Assembly: GCF_000331245.1 (NCBI RefSeq) | Contig: NZ_ANFZ01000011.1 | Span: forward strand, 62,001 to 126,000 | DNA: 64,000 bases | Direction: 5' to 3' | Origin: Blastomonas sp. AAP53 | GTDB lineage: Bacteria > Pseudomonadota > Alphaproteobacteria > Sphingomonadales > Sphingomonadaceae | Shown here: positions 48,780 to 57,723 of the stretch, piece by piece | Layout of the letters: the number at the start of each line of letters is the position of its first letter | How positions within the stretch are numbered: the stretch's first letter is position 1 | The notes under the pieces: generated by a model | The model's database searches: none | What the model saw: only the letters and a program-made list of their open reading frames with translations | What the model was told of the DNA's origin: nothing | Made by a program: the position numbers and the translations under genes

Positions 48780-48884
48780 CCCCTCCCTTTGAGGGAGGGG
48801 CTGGGGGTGGGTAGGCCGTTACCAGGCCACCGTGTGCTCAATATCGCTTCGACCCACCCCTGACCCCTCCATTCCAGGGAGGGG
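48780..48884. repeat. Paired CCCCTCCC palindromes
   Basis: Hairpin 1 (48780-48800; 9-bp arms) and hairpin 2 (48864-48884; 7-bp arms) are inverted copies of a larger unit containing CTGGGGGTGGGT and ACCCACCCCTGA. They lie between the symporter and pgeF genes and overlap the symporter's apparent ribosome site. Confidence 0.7.
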
Positions 48885-48909
48885 AACAACTATTGCGGGA
48901 GGGGAGATG

Positions 48910-49686
48910 CTATCCCCTCAGCCCGATCGCGCCCATCTGCCGCCCGTAATCGGGCTCGCCGCGATACGTCGCGCGGCGGAAGCTGTAATAGCCGTCTGCG
49001 TCCGAATAGGTATCCACGCCGCTGGTGTGCACCGTGCCGATGCCGCAGGCGGCGAGGCGCGACGCGATGAAGCCTTCGAGGTCGAACTGATAGTGGTCGG
49101 GCTTGCCCTCGCGGAAAAAGCGCTCGTGCTCCGGATCGGCCTCGCAGAAGCGCTGGAAGAAGCCTGCATCGACCTCATAGCTCTTCTGCTGGATGCACGG
49201 GCCGATCGCGGCGACGATACGCGCACGGTTCGCGCCCAGCCGCTCCATCGCGGCGACGGTCGCCTCGCCCACGCCGGCAAACGCGCCCTTCCAGCCCGAA
49301 TGCGCAGCACCAATGACGCCTGCGGCTTCGTCCGCGAACAGGATTGGCGGGCAGTCCGCACCCAGTACGCCGAGCAGCAGGCCAGGCCGGTCGGTGACCA
49401 TGGCGTCGGCCTTGGGGCGGTCTTCGATCGGAAAGGCGGCGTTGACGCGGATCACATCGGCGCTGTGCACCTGATGCAGCGTCACCAGCGTCGCGCCGGG
49501 CAGGATCGCCTCGGCTGCGCGCCTGCGGTTCTCGTGCACCGCTTCCGGATGATCATCCGAGCCCAGCCCGACGTTCAATCCAGCGACCAATCCGGTCGAA
49601 ACTCCGCCACGACGGCCGGTAAAGCCATGCGCGATGGCGCCGAGCGCGGGGGATGTGAGGATGGGCACGTGCTGTGTGTTACTCAA
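48910..49686 (-). CDS. pgeF: PgeF/YfiH-type purine nucleoside phosphorylase (LACC1 family)
   Basis: This 258-residue multicopper-oxidase-like protein has the zinc-site His and Cys residues in LHQVHSADV, GADCPPILFAD and AAHSGWKG. Family members have purine nucleoside phosphorylase/adenosine deaminase activity and also edit UDP-MurNAc in peptidoglycan synthesis. It overlaps the pepN end by 8 bp on the same strand, pepN being upstream. Confidence 0.93.
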   Translation of the reverse strand: MSNTQHVPILTSPALGAIAHGFTGRRGGVSTGLVAGLNVGLGSDDHPEAVHENRRRAAEAILPGATLVTLHQVHSADVIRVNAAFPIEDRPKADAMVTDRPGLLLGVLGADCPPILFADEAAGVIGAAHSGWKGAFAGVGEATVAAMERLGANRARIVAAIGPCIQQKSYEVDAGFFQRFCEADPEHERFFREGKPDHYQFDLEGFIASRLAACGIGTVHTSGVDTYSDADGYYSFRRATYRGEPDYGRQMGAIGLRG

Positions 49687-52309
49687 GACTCTTCACCACC
49701 TGTTCGGTCACATCCTTCGAAAGCCCCGGCTTTGACAAAATCCGCTCCAGGCACCCGCGCATCCTGGCTGCACGCGCCTCGTCAAACCGCCGCCAGCGCC
49801 CCAGCGGCGCGATGAACCGCGCGGTGGTCTGCGGGTTGATCGCATCGAGCCTCAGGACAAGGTCGGTCAGCAGGTCATAGCCGCGCCCGCTGGCCTCGTG
49901 GAACGCGGCCTGGTTGGAGACGAACGGCCAGTACAGCGCGCGCACCCGATTGGGGTTGGTCAGCGTGAAATCCTTGTGGCGGATCAGCTCGAGCGTCTGG
50001 TCGTACACCTGGGGGTGCGCCGAGCCGGACTGCAGCGAGAACCATTTGTCGATGACCAGCGCATTGCCCTGATAGCGGTTGTAGAAGCTGTCGAGCGCGG
50101 TCTCGCGCACGTCGGCCTGCATGCTGGCGAGCACCGCCATGGCGCCCTGCCGGTCGGTCATGTTGTCGGCGCGCGCGAACTGTTCGAACGCAATTGTGCC
50201 AGCATCCGCTGCTTCGGCCGAAGCGATATAGCCTAGAGCCAGCGACTTGATCTTGCGCGCACCGCGCGCTTCGCGGCTGAGCGAATAGGGAACCGCACTG
50301 GCGCGTTCGTGCGCGATCCGCCACGGATCGAGCAAGCGCGACCCGATCGCCTTGCGCAAGGCCCGGCGCGCCGCATGGATCGCCTCGGGCCGCACCACCA
50401 GCATCTGCTCGCCTAGAAACGCCTCGGTCGGCAGGCTGAGGATCTCGGCGCGCATCGAATCATCGAGCCGCTGGTCGCTGACCAGATCGCCGAACACCGC
50501 GATGATCTCGTCGAGCGACACCGCATGGCTTTGCGCCGCACCGGGGCCGTCCATGTCGGCGATATCCGCGATCAGCCGGTCGATGACGAGCTGCTGCAGC
50601 GCCTCGTAGCGCGCGAAGGGATCATCGTCGTGTCGCACCAGGAACGGCAGGTCACCCGCTGATCGCGCCACATCGAGATTCACCGGCGCGGAAAAGCCGC
50701 GATTGATCGACAGCACCGGCGCGCGGGCGAAGCCGGCGAATTCCACCGATTGCTCGGCCTCCGTCAGCACCACCAGAGTCTCGCCGCGATGCGCCTTCAT
50801 GTCGCGGTCGATCAGCGCGGTGCGCAGCGGGATCGGCATCAGCGGCTTGTCCGCCTGGCCCGGCGTGGCGGCGAAGTTCTGTCGCAGGTGGAGTGTCGCG
50901 GTGCCGCTGGCGGCGTCATGCTCGAGCCGCGCCTGCACTTGCGGCGTGCCGGCCTGCTCGTACCAGCGACGGAATTGCGCAAGGTCCAGCCCCGCGCCAT
51001 CCTCCATCGCCCGCACGAAATCCTCGCAGGTCGCAGCCTCGCCGTCATGGCGCCGGAAATACAGGTCGCAGCCCTGCCGGAACCGCTCGGGCCCCGCCAT
51101 CGTCGCCATCATCCGGATGACCTCGGCGCCCTTGTTGTAGATGGTGGAGGTGTAGAAGTTGCTGATTTCCATATAGCTGTCGGGGCGGATCGGGTGCGCG
51201 AGCGGCCCGGCATCCTCGGGGAACTGCGCCGCGCGCAGCATCCGTACATCCTCGATCCGCTTGACCGGTTCAGAGCCCATGTCGGCGGAAAAGCACTGGT
51301 CGCGATAGACGGTGAAGCCTTCCTTCAGGCTCAGCTGGAACCAGTCGCGGCAGGTGACGCGGTTGCCCGACCAGTTGTGGAAGTATTCGTGCGCGACCAC
51401 GCCCTCGATCGCGTCATAGTCGTAATCGGTCGCGGTGTCGGGGTCGGCGAGGATGTAGCGCGAATTGAAGATGTTGAGACCCTTGTTCTCCATCGCCCCC
51501 ATGTTGAAATCGCTGACCGCAACGATGTTGAACACCGGCAGGTCGTATTCGAGACCATAGACCTGTTCGTCCCACGCCATCGAGGCTTTCAGCGCCTGCA
51601 TCGCATGCGCGGTGCGGCCCTCGTCGCCGGCGCGGACATAGATGGCGAGGTCCACCGGCGCGCCGCTCTTGGTGGTGAAATGGTCGCGCGTCGCCACCAG
51701 ATCGCCCGCGACCAGCGCGAACAGATAGCTCGGCTTGGGGTGCGGATCGTGCCAGCGCGCATAATGGCGGCCATCGTCCAGATCGCCTGTATCGACCAGT
51801 GCGCCGTTGGCGAGCAGCACCGGGAAGCGTGCCTTGTCGGCGCGCAGCAGCACCTCATACACCGCCATGTTGTCGGGTCGGTCGATGAACGGGATGATCC
51901 GGCGGAAGCCTTCGGCCTCGCATTGGGTGCACAGCATGCCGTTCGAAGCGAACAGCCCCATCAACTGCGTGTTGGTATCGGGCGCGATCTGCGTGGTGAG
52001 AGTCAGCGTGGCGGAGGGCTGGCCCACGTCGAACGCGATCTGGCTGCCCTCGCTGCGCCAGAGGACCGGTGCGCCATCCACCTCCAGCGTCAGCGGCAGC
52101 GCGCCATCGCAATCGAGTCGGACGGGCCGGTCATGCTCGCCGTTCCGGACCAGGGCCAGCGCTGCGGTGACATGCGTCGCGGACAGGTCGAGGTCGAACT
52201 CCAGATGCACCGTTTCCACCCGCCAGTCGGGCGGCAGATAGTCCGCGCGGCGGATCACCGGGGTTTCTTGGTGTGCCGGGGTGGCGGTTGCGGTCTGGAT
52301 GTCGGCCAT
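49679..52309 (-). CDS. pepN: Aminopeptidase N (M1)
   Basis: This 876-residue zinc aminopeptidase has the substrate-recognition GAMEN motif and the zinc motif HEYFHNW with the downstream Glu in LKEGFTVYRDQ. Length matches the E. coli enzyme (870). It removes N-terminal residues from cytoplasmic peptides. Its stop lies inside the pgeF start. Confidence 0.97.
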   Translation of the reverse strand: MADIQTATATPAHQETPVIRRADYLPPDWRVETVHLEFDLDLSATHVTAALALVRNGEHDRPVRLDCDGALPLTLEVDGAPVLWRSEGSQIAFDVGQPSATLTLTTQIAPDTNTQLMGLFASNGMLCTQCEAEGFRRIIPFIDRPDNMAVYEVLLRADKARFPVLLANGALVDTGDLDDGRHYARWHDPHPKPSYLFALVAGDLVATRDHFTTKSGAPVDLAIYVRAGDEGRTAHAMQALKASMAWDEQVYGLEYDLPVFNIVAVSDFNMGAMENKGLNIFNSRYILADPDTATDYDYDAIEGVVAHEYFHNWSGNRVTCRDWFQLSLKEGFTVYRDQCFSADMGSEPVKRIEDVRMLRAAQFPEDAGPLAHPIRPDSYMEISNFYTSTIYNKGAEVIRMMATMAGPERFRQGCDLYFRRHDGEAATCEDFVRAMEDGAGLDLAQFRRWYEQAGTPQVQARLEHDAASGTATLHLRQNFAATPGQADKPLMPIPLRTALIDRDMKAHRGETLVVLTEAEQSVEFAGFARAPVLSINRGFSAPVNLDVARSAGDLPFLVRHDDDPFARYEALQQLVIDRLIADIADMDGPGAAQSHAVSLDEIIAVFGDLVSDQRLDDSMRAEILSLPTEAFLGEQMLVVRPEAIHAARRALRKAIGSRLLDPWRIAHERASAVPYSLSREARGARKIKSLALGYIASAEAADAGTIAFEQFARADNMTDRQGAMAVLASMQADVRETALDSFYNRYQGNALVIDKWFSLQSGSAHPQVYDQTLELIRHKDFTLTNPNRVRALYWPFVSNQAAFHEASGRGYDLLTDLVLRLDAINPQTTARFIAPLGRWRRFDEARAARMRGCLERILSKPGLSKDVTEQVVKSLE

Positions 52310-52387
52310 GGGGGGACACTAATGCGCGGGCAGGGATTGCACAATGCGGGCTGTGGCTTGGGAAGTCGAGGGCGGTTCGGCGCATGC

Positions 52388-52522
52388 GTCCCTCGACTTC
52401 GCTCGGGAACGCGGAGAGTTTTGGCTTGATCTACTAGTTTGCCAGCCCGTCAAAGGGATCGGGACCGCGGAAAAAGAAGAACCACCTTCCTCCACCGCCT
52501 GTCCCGAGCGAAGTCGAGGGAC
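52388..52522. repeat. Inverted repeat upstream of the epimerase gene (GAAGTCGAGGGAC family)
   Basis: A copy on the minus strand at 52388-52409 faces a plus-strand copy at 52501-52522, the same core as at 2672-2693 and 42948-43015. It separates the divergent pepN and epimerase genes, a 282-bp gap with no gene. Confidence 0.85.
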
Positions 52523-52591
52523 CTGCGCACGCTATCAGCCCCATATGCCAACCGCCTTGCATCCCCCCGGCCCGCCGCTAGGTTCGCGAAA

Positions 52592-53395
52592 ATGAGCAAC
52601 CTCTTCATCTTCGGCATGGGTTACACCGCCTCTCATCTCGCCCGGCGGCTTCGTTCGCAAGGCTGGCAGGTGCGCGGAACGGGCCGGGCGGGCGATGTCG
52701 ACTTTGCCGATGGCGCTGCCGTGCACGCCGCGCTGGCCGACGCCACGCATGTCCTCTCCAGTGTGCCGCCCGACCGGGCGAGCGGGCTCGATCCGGTGCT
52801 GACGCACTATGGCGAGATCCTGCGCGCCACGCCTGCGCGCTGGATCGGGTATCTCTCGTCCACCGGCGTCTATGGCGATGCGGGCGGGGCGTGGGTGGAT
52901 GAGGCATCGGTGGTCGGCACCGGGCGGCGCAATGCGCGGACCGAGGCCGATCTCGTCTGGCAGGCGCTCGACAACCGGGTGCGCGTGCTGCGCCTGCCGG
53001 GGATCTACGGCCCGGGCCGCAGCGCGCTCGACCGGGTGCGCGATGGTGGCGCAAAGCGGATCGACATGTCGAACCAGGTCTTCAGCCGCGTGCATGTCGA
53101 GGATATCGCCGGCGGCATCATCGCGTCGTTCGATGGCCCGGCGGGGGTCTACAACCTCGCCGACGACCTGCCCTGCTCGCAGAACCGCGTGATCGAGGCC
53201 GCGTGCCGCCTGCTGAGCGCGCCGCTGCCGCCGCTGCAGTCGCTGGAGGACGCGAACCTGTCGCCGATGGCGCTGGGATTCTATGCAGAGAACCGGCGGG
53301 TCGCCAACGGCAAGGCCAAGCGGCTGCTCGGCTGGACCTTGCGCTACCCCGATTACGAGGCCGGACTGTCCGCCATCCTCGCCCAGGGCGGCTGA
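52592..53395 (+). CDS. NAD(P)-binding epimerase-like protein (YeeZ-type SDR)
   Basis: This 267-residue extended-SDR relative begins NLFIFGMGYTASHLARRLRSQGW, with a GxGYxA dinucleotide motif. It continues YLSSTGVYGD and LRLPGIYGPGR. The segment FSRVHVEDIAGGIIASFDGPAGVYNLADD is typical of YeeZ. The usual YxxxK dyad is not clear, so catalysis is uncertain. A convergent GST follows. Confidence 0.85.
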   Translation: MSNLFIFGMGYTASHLARRLRSQGWQVRGTGRAGDVDFADGAAVHAALADATHVLSSVPPDRASGLDPVLTHYGEILRATPARWIGYLSSTGVYGDAGGAWVDEASVVGTGRRNARTEADLVWQALDNRVRVLRLPGIYGPGRSALDRVRDGGAKRIDMSNQVFSRVHVEDIAGGIIASFDGPAGVYNLADDLPCSQNRVIEAACRLLSAPLPPLQSLEDANLSPMALGFYAENRRVANGKAKRLLGWTLRYPDYEAGLSAILAQGG

Positions 53396-53401
53396 CGCGC
53401 C

Positions 53402-54055
53402 TCAGCGCTCGAAGCGCTCGATGACCCAGGGTTCGGCCTCAGCGGCGGCTGTCCAGTCGGCCATCCATTCATGCTCCATGATGGCATCACTATAGGCGCG
53501 GGCAAAGCCGGGCAGCGTGATGCCGTAGGTCTGGAAGCGCGTGATGACCGGCGCGAACATGATGTCCGCCGCGCCAAAGCTGCCGAACAGGAACGGCCCG
53601 CCACGTCCCCAGCGCGCGCGCGCCTCTGCCCAGAGCGAGAGGATGCGCATGACATCCTGATGCACTTCGGGGCTGACCGAGAAATCGGTGTAGCGCTGGC
53701 GCATGTTCATCCCGCATTCGCGGCGCAGCGGCATGTATCCGGCATGCATTTCCGCTGCCATGGAGCGGGCGAGCGCGGCTGCGACCGGGTCCTTGGGCCA
53801 GAAGCGATCACGGTGCGTCCGGTCGGCCAGCCAGTCGATGATGGCCAGCGAATCCCACACCACCGCCTCGCCATCCCACAACACCGGCACCTTGCCCGCA
53901 GAGGGCTGGAACTCGGGCTGCTGGCGCGCTTCGGGCCAGGCCTCGTCATACAGCGGCACGACGATCTCTTCGAACGGCAGGCCCGATTGCTTGCACGCCA
54001 GCCAGCCGCGCAGCGACCAGCTCGAATAGTTCTTGTTGCCAATGTACAGTTTCAT
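53402..54055 (-). CDS. Glutathione S-transferase
   Basis: This 217-residue protein begins MKLYIGNKNYSSWSLRGWLACKQSGLPFEE, with the thioredoxin fold, GKVPVLWDG and WDSLAIIDWLAD. The all-alpha domain (RRECGMNMR...) follows. The YSSWSLRG start is typical of a GST group in alphaproteobacteria. It is a separate family member from the YghU homologue. Confidence 0.92.
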   Translation of the reverse strand: MKLYIGNKNYSSWSLRGWLACKQSGLPFEEIVVPLYDEAWPEARQQPEFQPSAGKVPVLWDGEAVVWDSLAIIDWLADRTHRDRFWPKDPVAAALARSMAAEMHAGYMPLRRECGMNMRQRYTDFSVSPEVHQDVMRILSLWAEARARWGRGGPFLFGSFGAADIMFAPVITRFQTYGITLPGFARAYSDAIMEHEWMADWTAAAEAEPWVIERFER

Positions 54056-54097
54056 AGCTGCCCCTCGGAAGACTGCGCAGAAAGGCTCTGCAAGGTC

Positions 54098-54163
54098 CTT
54101 CGCGTCTTCGTGTCTTCGCGTGAACCAAAATGAGATGTCACACGAAGACACGAAGGCACGAAG
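54098..54163. repeat. Palindrome CTTCGTGTCTTCGTGTGA type
   Basis: Left arm 54098-54123 and right arm 54138-54163 (26 nt) pair with three mismatches around the loop ACCAAAATGAGATG. Repeats of CTTCGTG within each arm allow slippage. It is a third palindrome family, between GST and engB. Confidence 0.8.
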
Positions 54164-54208
54164 AAGAAGGTGTTCGCGCCTTCGCCTGCATGGTGTCCAG
54201 CGCGAACC

Positions 54209-54862
54209 TTATTCGCTGATCGAATCCATCACAAAGCCGCGCAGTTCGTCAATGCCCATGCGCTTTTCGGACGAGGTGATGATCACATCGGGGAAGGCCG
54301 CAGCGTGCTTGCGCGCTTCGGCGCGGGTCGCATTGGCCACCTTTTCCAGATCGCTCGCCTTGATCTTGTCCGCCTTGGTCAGCACCAGCCGGTAGCTCAC
54401 GGCCGCCTCGTCGAGCATCTTCATGACGTCGAGGTCGACCTCCTTGATGCCGTGGCGGCTGTCGATCAGCACCAGGGTGCGCTTGAGCACCGCGCGACCG
54501 CGCAGGTAATCGTTGATCAGGAAGCGCCATTTCTTGACGACATCCTTGGGCGCCTTGGCATAGCCATAGCCCGGCATGTCGACCACGCGGAAGCGCGGCG
54601 GATCGCCGATGTCGAAGAAGTTCAGCTCTTGCGTGCGCCCCGGCGTCACCGAGGTGCGCGCGATCGCCCTGCGCCCGACAAGCGCGTTGAGCAGCGAGGA
54701 CTTGCCCACGTTCGAGCGCCCGGCAAACGCGATTTCGGGCACGCTGGGCGGCGGCAGGAATTCGAGCGCAGGCGCGGACTTGAGGAAGGTCACCGAACCG
54801 GAGAACAGCCGGTTGGCCTCCTGCAGCAGCGGGTGGATGATCGGCTGGTCTTCTTCGGTCAC
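54209..54862 (-). CDS. engB: EngB/YihA ribosome-biogenesis GTPase
   Basis: This 217-residue TRAFAC GTPase has G1 GRSNVGKSSLLN, G3 DMPGYGYA and G4 TKADK. It acts in 50S maturation. The start is GTG at 54862, which overlaps the yidC stop (GTGA), giving VTEEDQPI as the N-terminus; no ATG is suitable. It is the last gene of the rpmH operon. Confidence 0.94.
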   Translation of the reverse strand: MTEEDQPIIHPLLQEANRLFSGSVTFLKSAPALEFLPPPSVPEIAFAGRSNVGKSSLLNALVGRRAIARTSVTPGRTQELNFFDIGDPPRFRVVDMPGYGYAKAPKDVVKKWRFLINDYLRGRAVLKRTLVLIDSRHGIKEVDLDVMKMLDEAAVSYRLVLTKADKIKASDLEKVANATRAEARKHAAAFPDVIITSSEKRMGIDELRGFVMDSISE

Positions 54863-56625
54863 GCCTTGCTCTTGTCTTTCTCGGCCTTGGCCGCCTTGGC
54901 TGCCGCCTCTTGCGCGGCCAGCTCCTTCAATTGCGGATGGCGGCTGTAGAGCCACTTCTGCTGCGCGATGGTGAGCACGTTCGACATCGCCCAGTACAGC
55001 TGCAAGCCGGCGGCAAACGGTGCCATCACGAACATCAGCACCCAGGGCATGATCGAGAAGACCTGCTGCTGGACCGGGTCCATCGGCGCGGGATTGAGCT
55101 TGAACTGCAGCCACATCGTGACGCCCAGGATGATCGGCAGGATGCCGATGGCGATCATGCTCGGCGGATCGAAGGGCAGCAGGCCGAACAGGTTGACCGG
55201 GGTCAGCGGATCGGGCGCGGACAGATCCTTGATCCACAAAACGAACGGCTGGTGCCGCATTTCGATCGCCAGCAGCAGCACCTTGTAGAGCGCGAAGAAT
55301 ACGGGGATCTGCAGGAACATCGGCAGGCATCCGGCGAGCGGATTGACCTTTTCCTTGCGGTACAGCTCCATCATCTCGGTCTGGAGCTTCTGTTTGTCGT
55401 CCTTGTAGCGTTCCTGCAGCGCCTTCATCTTGGGCTGCACCGCGCGCATCTGCGCCATCGATGCGAACTGCTTCTGCGCGATCGGGAACATCAGGCCGCG
55501 GATGATGATGGTCAAAAGGATGATCGCGACGCCGAAATTGCCGACCTGTTCGAACAGCCAGTTGAGCAGCTTGAAGATCGGCTTTTCGAACCAGATGAAC
55601 CAGCCCCAGTCGACCGCACGGTCGAGCAGCTTGATATCCTTGGCATCGACATAATCGTCGAGCAGTTCGGTTTCCTTGGCCCCTGCAAACAGCATCGACC
55701 TGGTCTCGATCTGCTTGCCCGGCGCGACCACAGTCGTGTCGAACAGCAGTTCGGACTGATACAGCTTGCCGCCCAGGCTGCGGAAATTGCCCGCCATCGC
55801 GCCCTTGGCACCCGGTGCGGGGATCAGCGCTGACAGCCAGTAATGGTCGGTGAAGCCCAGCCAGTCGATGTTGCCGGTATATTCGACCAGCTTCTTGGGG
55901 TTCTCGTCGAGGTCGTCATAATGCACGTCGAAATCGGCGACATCGTCAAACACGCCGAGCGGTCCGTTGCGGACGGTCCAGGTGCTGGGGTCGGCATTGG
56001 CGCTGGTTCGGTTGATCAGGCCCAAAGGCCGCACGATCGCAGGCGTGGTACCGGCATTGACGAAGCGCTGGGTGACGGTGATCAGGTAGTTGGCGTCGAT
56101 CGCATAGACGATCTCGAAACGCTGGCCTGCCGCATTGGTCCAGCTCAGCGTCACCGGCGTCGCGGGTGTCAGCTTCGTTCCATTGGGCGTCCACACGGTC
56201 TGGCTGGTGGGGGTGACGACACCCTCGCCGATCCAGCCGAACTGCGCGAAATACTGGTCCTCGGTGCCGGCGGGCGAGAACAGGTGTACAAGGTCGCTGT
56301 CCTTGTCGAGCTTCTCGCGATAATCCTTGAGCACGATGTCGTCGAGACGCGCACCGGTGAGGTTGATCGATCCGGCGACGCGCGGTGCGTCGATGGCGAC
56401 GCGCGCAGAGCTTGCGAGCACCACCTTGCGGGTGCGGATCACCTTGGGCGCGGTGCCGGTGTCGGGCACCGCATTGCGGTTGTCGAGACCGGGGCGTGGC
56501 GCTTCGATCGCATCCTCGATCGTCGCCGGGCGCGCTGGATACAGGATCTCCAGCGCATAGGGCCATCCGAACAGAACCAGAGCCATCAAACCGATGGCCA
56601 GGATGACGTTACGCTGATTCTCCAC
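54859..56625 (-). CDS. yidC: YidC membrane protein insertase
   Basis: This 588-residue inner-membrane insertase has an N-terminal helix (NVILAIGLMALVLFGWPYALEILY), a large periplasmic P1 domain and the conserved C-terminal five-helix core beginning NFGVAIILLTIIIRGLMFPIAQKQF. It inserts proteins co-translationally with or without SecYEG. The charged C-terminal tail is typical. Neighbours yidD and engB fit the conserved operon. Confidence 0.97.
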   Translation of the reverse strand: MENQRNVILAIGLMALVLFGWPYALEILYPARPATIEDAIEAPRPGLDNRNAVPDTGTAPKVIRTRKVVLASSARVAIDAPRVAGSINLTGARLDDIVLKDYREKLDKDSDLVHLFSPAGTEDQYFAQFGWIGEGVVTPTSQTVWTPNGTKLTPATPVTLSWTNAAGQRFEIVYAIDANYLITVTQRFVNAGTTPAIVRPLGLINRTSANADPSTWTVRNGPLGVFDDVADFDVHYDDLDENPKKLVEYTGNIDWLGFTDHYWLSALIPAPGAKGAMAGNFRSLGGKLYQSELLFDTTVVAPGKQIETRSMLFAGAKETELLDDYVDAKDIKLLDRAVDWGWFIWFEKPIFKLLNWLFEQVGNFGVAIILLTIIIRGLMFPIAQKQFASMAQMRAVQPKMKALQERYKDDKQKLQTEMMELYRKEKVNPLAGCLPMFLQIPVFFALYKVLLLAIEMRHQPFVLWIKDLSAPDPLTPVNLFGLLPFDPPSMIAIGILPIILGVTMWLQFKLNPAPMDPVQQQVFSIMPWVLMFVMAPFAAGLQLYWAMSNVLTIAQQKWLYSRHPQLKELAAQEAAAKAAKAEKDKSKA

Positions 56626-56672
56626 GCTTCAAACCTCGTTCCGGTAATTCATATAGGGGGCGCATATGTGCA

Positions 56673-56882
56673 TCAGGGCACTGGATCATGGCCGTGCCCG
56701 CCCCATGGGTGACAGCGCAATAGCCGCTTCATCGCCAGCCAGCCACCCTTAATCGCACCATGGCGTTTGAGCGCCTGGATGGCGTATTCCGAACAGCTGG
56801 GGCTGTACCGGCACATCGGCGGCAGGACGCGCGATGGGCCCAGCTGCCAGCCTCTGGCGATCAGGATCAGGATCTGGCGCAT
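56673..56882 (-). CDS. yidD: YidD insertion-efficiency factor
   Basis: This 69-residue protein has the family pattern RYSPSCSEYAIQALKRHGAIKGGWLAMKRLLRCHPW with conserved cysteines. It begins MRQILILIARGWQLGPSRVLPPMC. ATG at 56882 is chosen over upstream methionines because it starts the conserved region. It promotes membrane protein insertion and belongs to the rpmH-rnpA-yidD-yidC set. Confidence 0.94.
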   Translation of the reverse strand: MRQILILIARGWQLGPSRVLPPMCRYSPSCSEYAIQALKRHGAIKGGWLAMKRLLRCHPWGGHGHDPVP

Positions 56883-56975
56883 GGGGTTTCCATAGCCGCC
56901 AGGGAGATCACGGCAGCGCGCAGCGATCCAGTATCTTTGGACCGGCATCCGACAGCAGCCGACCAGATGCACATG

Positions 56976-57347
56976 TCAGCGGCGTTTCGGCTTGCCGCGC
57001 GGCGGGCGGCGGTCAGCGGAAGCCTTGCCATCGCGCACCCTGGCGAGCGCGCGTTCGAAATCGGCCCGCATCGCTGAAAAGTCGCGGGTCAGCGCCTCAG
57101 TCCGCCCGATCAGCACATGATCGGCTCCGGCCAGGCCATGCTCGCCCAGCACCTGATGGGCGAGCGCACGGAAGCGGCGCTTGATGCGGTTGCGCACCAC
57201 CGCGTTGCCGGTCTTCTTGGTGACGGTATAGCCGATGCGCCGAGTCTCGTCGGCATCCTGGCGCTGCTTGACCAGCAGCACGAACGCCGGCGTTCCCACG
57301 CGCAGGCCACCGTTGGCCGCCAGAAAATCGGACCGCTGGCGCAGCAC
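56976..57347 (-). CDS. rnpA: RNase P protein component
   Basis: This protein of about 123 residues has LRQRSDFLAANGGLRV, then RRIGYTVTKKTGNAVVRNRIKRRFRAL, the RNR signature that binds RNase P RNA. The end is basic (DRRPPRGKPKRR). No ATG lies near the conserved start. GTG at 57347 is preferred, with GTG at 57419 (147 residues) possible. A perfect hairpin lies 2 nt before the 57347 GTG and covers the CCGGAA ribosome-site candidate. Confidence 0.85.
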   Translation of the reverse strand: MLRQRSDFLAANGGLRVGTPAFVLLVKQRQDADETRRIGYTVTKKTGNAVVRNRIKRRFRALAHQVLGEHGLAGADHVLIGRTEALTRDFSAMRADFERALARVRDGKASADRRPPRGKPKRR

Positions 57348-57349
57348 AA

Positions 57350-57379
57350 CGGGCGTTCCGGATCGTTCCGGAACGCCCG
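57350..57379 (-). promoter_or_regulatory. Hairpin over the rnpA start
   Basis: A perfect 13-bp stem (57350-57362 with 57367-57379; CGGGCGTTCCGGA and its complement) closes a 4-nt loop. It lies between rpmH and the proposed rnpA start. On the mRNA it would sequester the start region or act as a processing or attenuation site. Confidence 0.6.
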
Positions 57380-57433
57380 TGTGTGGAATATCGCTGCTGT
57401 CGTCCGCGCCCGCAATCACGGGCGGCGGGCCGA

Positions 57434-57568
57434 TCAGGCGCTCAGGCGCTTGCGGCCACGGGCGCGACGCGCACGCAGAACGGCGCGGCCGCCGACAGTC
57501 GCAGTACGCGAACGGAATCCGTGACGACGAGCGCGCACAAGGTTGCTGGGCTGAAATGTGCGCTTCAT
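57434..57568 (-). CDS. rpmH: 50S ribosomal protein L34
   Basis: This 44-residue protein starts [20 protein letters not shown] and continues [20 protein letters not shown], then RLSA. This is the almost invariant L34 sequence. ATG at 57568 has AGGAG seven bases upstream. It is the first gene of the rpmH-rnpA-yidD-yidC-engB operon and is too short to be found by most length filters. Confidence 0.97.
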   Translation of the reverse strand: MKRTFQPSNLVRARRHGFRSRTATVGGRAVLRARRARGRKRLSA

Positions 57569-57723
57569 GCGGCACTCCTGAAAAATACGGGTTCAAATGA
57601 TTCGCCGCGCACCTCGTCTGACACGAAGCCCGCGAAAGCAGGGCGCATACGGTCGAGGGGGGGCAAAGTCAAGCAACGAGCGGCTGGCGCCTGCCATTTA
57701 GGGCCGGGCCATGCCCGCGCCGG

